Assembly (NCBI GenBank): GCA_029858165.1
Contig: JAOUFO010000052.1
Location: 1 to 9,415, forward strand
Reading direction: 5' to 3'
DNA from: Deltaproteobacteria bacterium
GTDB lineage: Bacteria > SAR324 > JACQKK01
DNA length: 9,415 bases
The translations under genes were made by a program, and so were the position numbers. The stretch's first letter is position 1. Every line of letters begins with the position of its first letter. Below are positions 1 through 5,463 of this stretch, in pieces. Below the pieces are notes generated by a model that did not search any database, was not told where the DNA came from, and was given only the letters and a program-made list of their open reading frames with translations.

Positions 1-1168
1 AGATATAGCTGTCTTTGTCTTCAGTTTTGGATACAGCCCGTGCGCCGACCACCGGGGGGGCCATTTTTTCCAGGTCATTGTTCATGGGGTCCATCTTGGG
101 CAGCTTTAACTGATAGGGGGCCACCGGGTTGAACCGGACCACCAGCCCTTGGGCATCGGTGTTGGCCGGGGCGGTCAGCACCGTGCCTTCCCCCACCCCG
201 ATTTTTCCGTCCACAGTCCCTTCAACATCATAGCCGCGGTCGGCCTGCTCAATCACATTGGCTTCCCGGCCCAGCACCCCCGCCACCGAACTGGAAACAG
301 AGAAGATAGGGTTGCTGCCGTATTCGTTATGGGTGACATTCAGTTTTTGGGTCGCCTCATCCACAGCCACGGTCACGTTCAAACCGCTGTCGCGCACTTT
401 TTCCTGGAGGTTCTGGGCAATGATTTTGCGCACATCCGCCATCACATGCTCGGAATTGAATTCCAGCGGGTTGCGCCGCAGGTTGTCCAACATGTCCTTG
501 ATCACCTTGCCGTCCGACAGGTTGTCCAGGGACCAGGTGGCGTTGCGGCCTCCCTCAGAAATAATCAGCTGAAACCCCTGGGTCATGTCGGCGATGGTGA
601 CGGTCCGTTCGGCACTTTTGTGGGCCTTGGTGGAGGCACGGGTGATGTTCACCCGGTACCCTTCCGCCGGGGAGGGCTTGGTGTTGGCCGCCGCCGCCAA
701 AAATGCCATCCCATCCCCCACCGCCACCCCGTTGGCCCCGTTGGACCCATCCAGCAACACCCGGGTGCCAAACTGACTGGTGCGGGCAATGCGGTCTATG
801 GTGGCCAGGGCGTTTTCAATCTCCCCCTGGTCGGCGGCCAGCATTTTGTCATCATTGGCCCCTTCGTTGGCGGCGTGAATGCTCAATTGCCGCATGGAAA
901 TCAAAAGCTGGTTCACCTCGGTCAAGGCCGCCTCGGCGGTTTGAATCATGGAAATGGAGGACTCAGAGTTCTGGATGGCCTGATTGATGGAGGCCACCTG
1001 CCCCCGCATCTGCTCCGAAATCACCAGGGTGGCGGGGCCGTCGGAGGCCTTGTTCACCTTTTGGCCGGAAGACAGCTTTTCCAGGCTGCTGCTCATTTCC
1101 CCGTCGGTGGTGTTCAGGTTGCGCAGGGCGTTGATGGCCGAAATGTTGTGGTTGATTCGCAGTGTCAT
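1..1168 (-). CDS. fliC: Flagellin, N-terminal part (runs off left edge)
   Basis: This is the filament subunit of the bacterial flagellum, exported through the flagellar type III system. The reading frame is open from ATG at 1168 to the window edge (389 residues seen, no stop), so the C-terminal D0/D1 domain is missing. Residues 1-143 are a classic flagellin N domain, starting MTLRINHNISAINALRNLN, with KLSSGQKVNKASDGPA at 31-46 and SMRQLSIHAANEGANDD at 91-107. Residues about 215-345 match the style of the flagellin/FliD IN repeat, with NVTVAVDEATQKLNVTH at 264-280 and YDVEGTVDG at 313-321. A GGGAGA ribosome site lies 7 bases before the ATG, and a sigma-28-type promoter lies upstream. With a normal C-terminus of about 100 residues the protein would approach 500 residues, a large flagellin. 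The family call is secure. Which of several possible flagellin paralogues it is cannot be told. Confidence 0.93.
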   Translation of the reverse strand, partial: MTLRINHNISAINALRNLNTTDGEMSSSLEKLSSGQKVNKASDGPATLVISEQMRGQVASINQAIQNSESSISMIQTAEAALTEVNQLLISMRQLSIHAANEGANDDKMLAADQGEIENALATIDRIARTSQFGTRVLLDGSNGANGVAVGDGMAFLAAAANTKPSPAEGYRVNITRASTKAHKSAERTVTIADMTQGFQLIISEGGRNATWSLDNLSDGKVIKDMLDNLRRNPLEFNSEHVMADVRKIIAQNLQEKVRDSGLNVTVAVDEATQKLNVTHNEYGSNPIFSVSSSVAGVLGREANVIEQADRGYDVEGTVDGKIGVGEGTVLTAPANTDAQGLVVRFNPVAPYQLKLPKMDPMNNDLEKMAPPVVGARAVSKTEDKDSYI

Positions 1169-1300
1169 TGCAAAGTCTCCCTGGGTTTCTTGGTCAATGG
1201 GTGTTTGCGTTTGGGGCCTGAGGCCCGGATTCCGGTTTGCCCCCAAGCGGCCTTCCTGGCCGGCTACCCATCCCTGGGCCTGGTGGGGCGTTCAATTTGT

Positions 1301-1327
1301 ATATCGGCGGATGAAGCTGCACCTTGA
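1301..1327 (-). promoter_or_regulatory. Sigma-28 (FliA) type promoter of the flagellin gene
   Basis: On the minus strand TCAAGGTG (1327-1320) is followed after 11 bases by GCCGATAT (1308-1301). The known FliA consensus is TAAAGTTT-N11-GCCGATAA, and many bacteria use TCAAG in the -35. The -10 matches 7 of 8 bases and the spacing is exact. The flagellin ATG is about 130 bases downstream, leaving a long untranslated leader. This fits late (class III) flagellar expression. Confidence 0.75.
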
Positions 1328-1410
1328 ATCAGAAAATCAAAAAAAACGGGGGAGGCAAACCCCCCAAAGAAAAAACGACCCCTCTCCTGTGGCAGGAGGT
1401 TTTGTCGGGC

Positions 1411-1452
1411 AAAAAAAAATCCCCCCAAGGCAACCTTTGCCATGGGGGGATT
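1411..1452 (-). terminator. Intrinsic terminator after the first PilZ gene
   Basis: The arms 1418-1426 and 1444-1452 are perfect 9-base complements (AATCCCCCC and GGGGGGATT). The stem continues through 1427/1443 and, past one A-A mismatch, through GGCAA 1429-1433 with TTGCC 1437-1441, closing on a CCT loop. On the minus strand the hairpin runs straight into a run of U from the nine A residues at 1411-1419. It lies 45 bases after the stop of the PilZ gene at 1497. It insulates that gene from the flagellin gene, which has its own promoter. Confidence 0.92.
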
Positions 1453-1464
1453 CACCTCGGGGTT

Positions 1465-1489
1465 CCTGTCCAAGCAGTTAGCACCGGCA
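1465..1489. repeat. Remnant of the intergenic repeat family (left end only)
   Basis: The 25 bases here align with 3600-3623 at 23 positions with a single-base gap and one substitution, sharing CCTGTCCA and GTTAGCACCGGCA. Only the left half of that unit is present: the matching right arm GCTAACCGC and the T-rich box are missing. It lies 7 bases beyond the stop codon of the PilZ gene that ends at 1497, between the gene and its terminator. Confidence 0.65.
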
Positions 1490-1496
1490 CGGGCTC

Positions 1497-2186
1497 TTAC
1501 CCAACCATCACTTTTCGTTCTTCTTTTCTTTCCAGATAGTCCACCAGATTGGTCAAAAACCGTTTGTTTTCTTTGGTTTTGTCAAACCTGATTTCGCACC
1601 CCACCGCCAGCCCTTTGTGAACCCTTGGAATCAGTTCATCCAGGTCCAGCCTGAATTTGCTGGCCACCAGTTTGGCCGGAGCCACCGATATTCCGATGGG
1701 AAACATGGACAGCCCGGCTTGAAACAGCACCCGGAATTTCAGCCCGTTATCGGAAAGGTCTATCACCGGGAATTTGTCGTTCAGGTTCACCACATGCAGA
1801 TGAATGTTGGAAAAACGGGAGGTATCCACCCGCACGGCATCCCGGTGGGAGGATTCAAACTGAGTGGGAAGAGAGCAGACAAAGGCCCCGCCGCCGGATT
1901 TTAAATTCACATGGGGGGAGGAGACGACCAGACGGATTTCCTGGTGGGTGCCGGGGACGGTCAGCCGTACATGGCATTCCCGGGTGAGGTTTTCGCCCAA
2001 ACCTTCAGGTTTGGCCATCATGATCACCCCGTTTTTCACCGATAGGACGGAATGAAAATGAAGCTTTTTTTCCTCAAATTCCACCTGGATGGCCGTCCGG
2101 TTGTTGGCCAGACGGGTTAAAACCTGATTGATATCCGTTTCCGGCTGGGTTTCCGGTGCGGGTCTGAAAAAAGATTTGAGTCCCAT
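1497..2186 (-). CDS. PilZ-domain protein, YcgR-like c-di-GMP effector (copy 1)
   Basis: Predicted soluble 229-residue c-di-GMP receptor. The N-terminal half (about 20-110) is a beta-rich YcgR-type domain and the PilZ domain starts near 112. Both binding motifs are intact: RDAVR (115-119, RxxxR) and DLSDNG (143-148, DxSxxG). No signal peptide or membrane segment is visible. It is paralogous to the protein at 2480-3184, sharing an AKPxGL motif near 58-63, HVNL near 92-95 and the PilZ core. I chose ATG 2186 (MGLKSFF); a GTG at 2231 in the same frame would add 15 residues but lies inside a GGAGGTGAT Shine-Dalgarno-like stretch and so is unlikely as a start. The site before ATG 2186 is an atypical AGGGGGTTG. 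The flagellin neighbour suggests flagellar speed or switching control, which is inference; adhesion or polysaccharide control is also possible. Confidence 0.85.
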   Translation of the reverse strand: MGLKSFFRPAPETQPETDINQVLTRLANNRTAIQVEFEEKKLHFHSVLSVKNGVIMMAKPEGLGENLTRECHVRLTVPGTHQEIRLVVSSPHVNLKSGGGAFVCSLPTQFESSHRDAVRVDTSRFSNIHLHVVNLNDKFPVIDLSDNGLKFRVLFQAGLSMFPIGISVAPAKLVASKFRLDLDELIPRVHKGLAVGCEIRFDKTKENKRFLTNLVDYLERKEERKVMVG

Positions 2187-2206
2187 AACGCAACCCCCTG
2201 TCTTGA

Positions 2207-2235
2207 TCAACCCGGCATCGGATTGAATCACCTCC
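2207..2235 (-). promoter_or_regulatory. Strong Shine-Dalgarno with three-codon mini-ORF in the PilZ copy 1 leader
   Basis: The minus strand reads GGAGGTGATT at 2235-2226, an extended match to the 16S anti-Shine-Dalgarno. Eight bases after GGAGGTGAT comes ATG CCG GGT TGA (2218-2207), encoding only Met-Pro-Gly. The PilZ start at 2186 follows 20 bases later, out of frame with the mini-ORF and with a weaker site. CCTCC immediately upstream could fold back on the GGAGG. The arrangement may be a translational leader or chance. Confidence 0.35.
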
Positions 2236-2351
2236 GTGGAGGATGCAGCCAGAGATTGTGTGAGGCGGGATGGCCCAACCCATTTAGCGCTTTCCCACCC
2301 ATCAGGCTGACGCCGAGTTTTGATTGTGGGTTGAAAACATTTTTGGTGAAG

Positions 2352-2398
2352 GTGCTACCCTTTTTCCTGATTTATGGTAGCACAAAACGGCTTTTCAA
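2352..2398 (-). promoter_or_regulatory. Candidate sigma-70 promoter with overlapping inverted-repeat operator, upstream of PilZ copy 1
   Basis: On the minus strand TTGAAA (2398-2393) is followed after 16 bases by CATAAA (2376-2371), matching 5 of 6 and 4 of 6 consensus bases. A perfect 8-base inverted repeat, GTGCTACC and GGTAGCAC (plus-strand arms 2352-2359 and 2376-2383, 16 bases apart), flanks and overlaps the -10. It has no T-run, so it reads better as an operator than a terminator. The PilZ start is about 185 bases downstream. Confidence 0.4.
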
Positions 2399-2479
2399 AG
2401 ACAACCGAAAAATCCATCCCCCTGGGCGGTTGCCTTTGTATCAGCTGCGGGAAACCTTCCCATGGAGGGATCAGGGTGT

Positions 2480-3184
2480 TCAGCCGCTGGATTCGGAGCT
2501 GGTTTGGTACATTTTGGAATCCGCCGTCATTTCCATCCGGCGGATCACTTTATCAAACATGCCGCTGCCGTTATTATCCAGTTCCAGTTCCATCCCCACC
2601 GAACGGCCTTTGTACACCCGCGGAACCGCCTTTACCAGGGGGATGATGTTGCCCTTGATGTTGATTTGCGCCTCAGAAAGCTGTTTTCCCAGGGGAAAAA
2701 CGGATTTGAGGTCCCCCATGGGCACCTGCACCTTCACCCCGGATTGGGATATATCCATGATGCGGTATTCATCATGTCCGGGTCCCGCCTCCAGGGTGAC
2801 GCCCATCAGGTGGCTGGTGTCAAACCGGGTGGAATACCTCCCCTGGGCGGTAAACTGGATGGGGTATTTGCACAAAAAGACCGCCCCGCCGTTGTTCAGG
2901 TTCACATGGGAATGAACCACCTCCAATCGGACCTCCCGGTTTTTAAGGTCCGTCAACCGGAACCGCAGAAAGGTGCCCTTGGTAATCTGCTCATTCAGGC
3001 CGTTGGGTTTGGCCACCACCAGCATTCCCTCCCGGGAGGAAACCACCGTCCTGAAATTGATGTAGCTGTTTTCCAACTCCATCCGAATGGGGGTCTTAAA
3101 GGTTTCCAGTCTGCGGATGGCCTGGGCGATGGCCATTTTTTCCGCCTTATTGTCCCGTTTAAAAAGGTTCAGCAGGTCTGTCAT
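2480..3184 (-). CDS. PilZ-domain protein, YcgR-like c-di-GMP effector (copy 2)
   Basis: Predicted soluble 234-residue c-di-GMP receptor. The N-terminal half holds a YcgR-like beta domain with AKPNGLNEQITKG at 58-70 and HVNLNNGG at 93-100. The PilZ domain has RYSTR (116-120, RxxxR) and DISQSG (144-149, DxSxxG), so ligand binding should be retained. The start at 3184 is supported by GGAGATCAA directly before the ATG. The protein aligns along its whole length with the one at 1497-2186, and the 293-base gap between them carries a candidate separate promoter, so they are a tandem duplication rather than a tightly packed operon. No clear promoter or terminator was seen for this copy. The C-terminal tail after about 205 differs from copy 1 and may confer different partners. 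Confidence 0.86.
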   Translation of the reverse strand: MTDLLNLFKRDNKAEKMAIAQAIRRLETFKTPIRMELENSYINFRTVVSSREGMLVVAKPNGLNEQITKGTFLRFRLTDLKNREVRLEVVHSHVNLNNGGAVFLCKYPIQFTAQGRYSTRFDTSHLMGVTLEAGPGHDEYRIMDISQSGVKVQVPMGDLKSVFPLGKQLSEAQINIKGNIIPLVKAVPRVYKGRSVGMELELDNNGSGMFDKVIRRMEMTADSKMYQTSSESSG

Positions 3185-3582
3185 TTGATCTCCATGACTT
3201 TGTTAATCCAAATAACGCAATTCGTCATTTTTTATGGGCGAGACCTCAGCAAACCTCGTTTTCTCCCAACCCCCTGCTTCCTGTGGATTCCCCTTCCATG
3301 GGGCTTCCAGCAAGTTTCAATTTAACTATGTCAAACCCTGCAAAAAGCCACAATGGGGATCACAAAAACCTTACAATTTTCCACGATTCCTCCATATTTT
3401 TTTCAGGGGTTTGCCATTTTTAACGCCCGTAATAAAAAGGGGTCCCGCAATTGCCTTCCCCCGGGCCAAAAAACAGCAGGGCCCGTGGCTGGGTTGAACC
3501 ACTTGAGATAAGGGATGAGCAGAAACAGTAAAGAACAGGGTGGTAAAGGGGTTTTTTCGGGGGAATTTGGGCGGGGTTCACC
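3185..3582. other. Intergenic stretch, no gene recognised
   Basis: Nothing firm is seen here. Composition is more AT-rich than the genes. The minus strand has a good TTGACA in the region 3326-3331 upstream of PilZ copy 2, but no convincing -10 at 16-18 bases. A 6-base inverted repeat (CGGGCC 3462-3467, GGCCCG 3480-3485) has its T-run in the loop rather than after the stem. An 87-codon plus-strand open frame (3234-3497) has no ribosome site or recognisable composition and was not called. Confidence 0.5.
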
Positions 3583-3607
3583 GCCTTTCTTTTTGGGGGC
3601 CTGTCCA

Positions 3608-3659
3608 GCGGTTAGCACCGGCATGCGGCCAAAAGGCCGCCTTGGGCCGGGCTAACCGC
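3608..3659. repeat. Nested hairpin core of the first array unit
   Basis: GCGGTTAGC (3608-3616) and GCTAACCGC (3651-3659) are perfect complements. Past a bulged A at 3617, CCGGC (3618-3622) pairs with GCCGG (3646-3650). Inside lies a second perfect hairpin, GCGGCC (3625-3630) with GGCCGC (3635-3640), closed by AAAA. TTTCTTTT follows from 3661. The outer stem is 14 pairs, a strong cruciform or RNA stem. Confidence 0.85.
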
Positions 3660-3670
3660 CTTTCTTTTGT

Positions 3671-3829
3671 GTCCAGCACCAGCACAGCCCTGCGTTGTGT
3701 CGCCTGTCGGCTCCAAACGCCGATGGCTGGCTGGTGCCTTTCTTTTGCGTCCTGTCCAGCACCAGCACAGCCCTGCGTTGTGTCGCCTGTCGGCTCCAAA
3801 CGCCGATGGCTGGCTGGTGCCTTTCTTTT
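3671..3829. repeat. Perfect 76-base direct repeat, two copies 83 bases apart
   Basis: Positions 3671-3746 and 3754-3829 are identical over 76 bases, separated by 7 bases. Each copy can fold: GCACCAGC near its left end (3676-3683) pairs with GCTGGTGC near its right end (3730-3737), and inside GCGTT (3692-3696) pairs with AACGC (3716-3720). Each ends in TTTCTTTT. Full identity indicates a recent tandem duplication. Confidence 0.93.
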
Positions 3830-3835
3830 TGGGGG

Positions 3836-4060
3836 TTAGATCAACCCGGCCTCTTTGAGGGTGCGGTAGGCGCCGTAGCGGTCCAACTTGCGCAATCCTT
3901 TGGCGCAAAGCTTTACCATCACATACCGTTTCAACTCCGGTACAAAAATCCGCCGCTTTTGCAGGTTTGGTTGTTGAACGTGGTGGGTTTTGATATTTGA
4001 ATGAGAAACCCGGTTGCCGTTCAACCCTTTTTTCTTGGTGATATCGCAAATTCTGGACAT
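3836..4060 (-). CDS. rpmB: 50S ribosomal protein L28
   Basis: L28 is a small protein of the large ribosomal subunit. The 74-residue product starts MSRICDITKKKGLNGNRVSH, the usual L28 opening in which Cys5 and the GNxxSH motif are typical. It continues with PNLQKRRIFVPE (31-42) and ends in the LRKLDRYGAYRTLKEAGL tail (56-73). Length is close to the family norm. An upstream ATG at 4141 in the same frame would add 27 residues, but it would start inside the promoter and the added part is unlike L28. No good Shine-Dalgarno precedes ATG 4060. The usual partner rpmG (L33) is not adjacent. The gene is divergent from the rhodanese-NifU gene, and its 3' end abuts a repeat array. Confidence 0.92.
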   Translation of the reverse strand: MSRICDITKKKGLNGNRVSHSNIKTHHVQQPNLQKRRIFVPELKRYVMVKLCAKGLRKLDRYGAYRTLKEAGLI

Positions 4061-4112
4061 GTTGGGTGTACCGTTGTGGAAGGTAAGTGGTTTGGTTTGA
4101 TGGCAAACATAA

Positions 4113-4141
4113 AATCTAGGGTTTCCGGTGGGATATGTCAA
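4113..4141 (-). promoter_or_regulatory. Sigma-70 promoter of rpmB
   Basis: The minus strand shows a perfect TTGACA (4141-4136), a 17-base spacer and TAGATT (4118-4113, 4 of 6 matches to TATAAT). The likely transcription start near 4106 gives an rpmB leader of about 46 bases. Good match and spacing fit a ribosomal protein gene. Confidence 0.72.
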
Positions 4142-4203
4142 TATAAAACCTGAATCCCGCCGGATGGCCGGAAATTCCAGCGGAAAGGTATATTGGTCTA
4201 AAT

Positions 4204-4232
4204 TTGACAGATATACGCCCCCCGGCTAAACT
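4204..4232 (+). promoter_or_regulatory. Candidate sigma-70 promoter toward the rhodanese-NifU gene
   Basis: A perfect TTGACA (4204-4209) is followed after 17 bases by TAAACT (4227-4232, 4 of 6). It is back to back with the rpmB promoter, with 62 bases between the two -35 boxes. A transcript from here would have a leader of about 140 bases. A weaker second candidate is TTGGCT (4315-4320), 18 bases, TATAGA (4339-4344), with a short leader of about 30 bases. Confidence 0.5.
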
Positions 4233-4379
4233 GAAGGTAAGAAACAAACCCCGCCGATTTTTTTTGAACGGGGCCCCTCTCCGCACATCACTCCGGGGTC
4301 AGGGGCTCCCCCCCTTGGCTGTGATCCGATATTCAGGTTATAGATAAGGCAAAACCTTTTTCCAGTGGAGGTCCCCTTG

Positions 4380-5087
4380 ATGAGCCATCCCGACAAACAG
4401 ACTGCGGAAATCACCCTTTCCCGCCAGGCGGAGGATGCCGCGGCAGGGGGGAATGTGCCGCCGGAAGGAGAAAACGCCCCGACAGAATCTGAGGAGAACC
4501 CATCCGCCCGGTTGACCCCGGACTTTTTTCTCAGCCGCCGCCGGACGGGAGAGATGGTGTATGTATTTGACCTGCGGGACCCGGAAACCTACGTTGGGGA
4601 CCATTTGGCGGGGGCTTTCAACCTGCCCTTTGAGTATTTGTCTGACAGCCTGTACCGATTGCCTTTCAACGGCTCCATTTTGCTTTACGATGGGGGAGAG
4701 GGCACTGCCCGGCAGGCGGCCGCCACCTTGGAGGAAAACGGATTTTCCGATTTCTTTTATGTGGAGGAGGGATTGGAGGCCCTCAAACAGACCTTGGATG
4801 AATCCCCCGATGAAATCCATTATGAAAAGCTGTCTGCACAAGAGCGGGTGGCCGCCATTGAACGGGTGCTGGACCAGCGGGTGAGGGGGTTTTTGGCCAA
4901 AGACGGCGGAGGGCTGGAGGTGCGCGGCGTGGAAGAAGACCGGGTGCTGGTGGCTTACCAGGGGGCCTGCGGCAGCTGCTCCTCCTCCACCGCGGGAACC
5001 CTGCGGTTTATTGAAAGCTCCCTGACGGTGGCACTGAACCATCCCATTCAGGTGATTCCCCAGGATGACCCCACCCCGGCGTTGTAA
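4380..5087 (+). CDS. Degenerate rhodanese domain fused to NifU C-terminal Fe-S scaffold domain
   Basis: Predicted 235-residue soluble protein. Residues 1-50 are a polar, Glu/Ala/Pro-rich lead. Residues about 58-138 are rhodanese-like: YVFDLRDPETYVGDHLAGAFNLP at 61-83 in the usual order, then the active-site loop LLYDGGEGTARQAAATL (101-117). There Asp104 stands where catalytic Cys is expected, so sulfurtransferase activity is probably lost. Residues 153-228 are a NifU/Nfu C-terminal domain with DGGGLEV (175-181) and the cluster-binding pair C197-GS-C200 followed by SSSTAG. Nfu domains carry and hand over Fe-S clusters, normally as dimers. ATG 4380 is chosen because GGAGGT (4367-4372) sits 7 bases before it; a GTG at 4365 overlaps that site. 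A ferredoxin gene begins 2 bases after the stop, suggesting a shared transcript and possibly a client relation, which is inference. Confidence 0.86.
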   Translation: MSHPDKQTAEITLSRQAEDAAAGGNVPPEGENAPTESEENPSARLTPDFFLSRRRTGEMVYVFDLRDPETYVGDHLAGAFNLPFEYLSDSLYRLPFNGSILLYDGGEGTARQAAATLEENGFSDFFYVEEGLEALKQTLDESPDEIHYEKLSAQERVAAIERVLDQRVRGFLAKDGGGLEVRGVEEDRVLVAYQGACGSCSSSTAGTLRFIESSLTVALNHPIQVIPQDDPTPAL

Positions 5088-5089
5088 CC

Positions 5090-5461
5090 GTGGCCCACAC
5101 CTACAAAATCACCTTTCTCCCCGCCGGTAAAACGGTGGATGCCGCCCCGCCGGATCACCCGGAGGGAGGAATCCATCACGAAGGAAAACCCGGATCCATT
5201 CTGGATGTGGGGGACCGCCACGGGGTGGCCATTGATCATTCCTGCGGAGGGTTTGCCGCCTGTTCCACCTGTCATGTGTATGTGGTGCAGGGGCTGGAAA
5301 GCTGCACCCCGGCCCAGGAGGATGAAGAGGACATGCTGGATACCGCGCCGGGCCTCAAGCCCAACTCCCGTTTGGCCTGTCAGTGTGTGCCGGACGGCTC
5401 CCGGGATGTGGTGGTGGAAATCCCCGCCCTCAACCGCAATCTGGTAGGCGAAAGAAAGTGA
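5090..5461 (+). CDS. 2Fe-2S ferredoxin, adrenodoxin/Isc type
   Basis: Predicted 123-residue plant/adrenodoxin-fold ferredoxin carrying one 2Fe-2S cluster. Ligand cysteines C52, C58 and C61 lie in SCGGFAACSTCHVYV (51-65), and the fourth is C97 in RLACQC (94-99). CSTCHVYV and the acidic stretch EDEEDMLDTA (77-86) are typical of the Isc/adrenodoxin branch, where the acidic helix binds electron-transfer partners. The N-terminal part between 12 and 36 is longer than in standard members and rich in Gly, Pro and His. Extra cysteines are C72 and C99. The only usable start is GTG at 5090, 2 bases after the upstream stop and without a good ribosome site, so translation is probably coupled to the NifU-domain gene. 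Role inferred: electron donor in Fe-S assembly or another redox pathway. Symbol fdx not assigned because no isc genes are seen. Confidence 0.87.
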   Translation: MAHTYKITFLPAGKTVDAAPPDHPEGGIHHEGKPGSILDVGDRHGVAIDHSCGGFAACSTCHVYVVQGLESCTPAQEDEEDMLDTAPGLKPNSRLACQCVPDGSRDVVVEIPALNRNLVGERK

Positions 5462-5463
5462 TT

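Larger units (their letters stand above)
3583..3835. repeat. Array of three structured intergenic repeat units
   Basis: The right-end box GCCTTTCTTTT at about 3583 is followed by three units, each starting with (CT)GTCCAGC and ending with GCCTTTCTTTT: about 3600-3667, 3671-3746 and 3754-3829. The last T-rich box runs into the rpmB stop codon at 3836-3838. The first unit has a different core from the other two, which are identical. Each core is an inverted repeat followed by a T-rich tract on the plus strand, so a terminator-like function on that strand is possible. No protein-coding signal is visible, although the array is open in several frames. Confidence 0.8.

Noticed and set aside
149..1327. 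392-codon plus-strand frame opposite the flagellin
   Set aside because: His/Gly-rich shadow of the real minus-strand flagellin frame.
2223..3325. Long plus-strand frames over PilZ copy 2 (230 and 287 codons)
   Set aside because: Antisense shadows of a well-supported gene; product composition is arbitrary with no family resemblance.
3608..3659. Possible integron attC-like site (GTTAGC ... GCTAAC arms, structured core)
   Set aside because: attC sites open with an AAC-type box and close with a GTT-type box; here the order is inside out, and no integrase or gene cassettes are present.
3671..3829. CRISPR array
   Set aside because: Only two copies, 76 bases long with a 7-base linker and no spacer-sized unique sequence.
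3612..4106. Long minus-strand open frames through the repeat array (including a 164-codon one)
   Set aside because: They arise from the duplicated repeat and overlap rpmB in another frame; no ribosome site or protein-like composition.
4061..4141. Longer L28 starting at 4141
   Set aside because: The ATG lies in the -35 of the promoter and the extra 27 residues do not resemble L28.
4233..4364. Riboswitch or attenuator in the leader of the rhodanese-NifU gene
   Set aside because: There are G- and C-runs and a T8 tract, but no stable hairpin directly before a T-run and no recognised aptamer motif.
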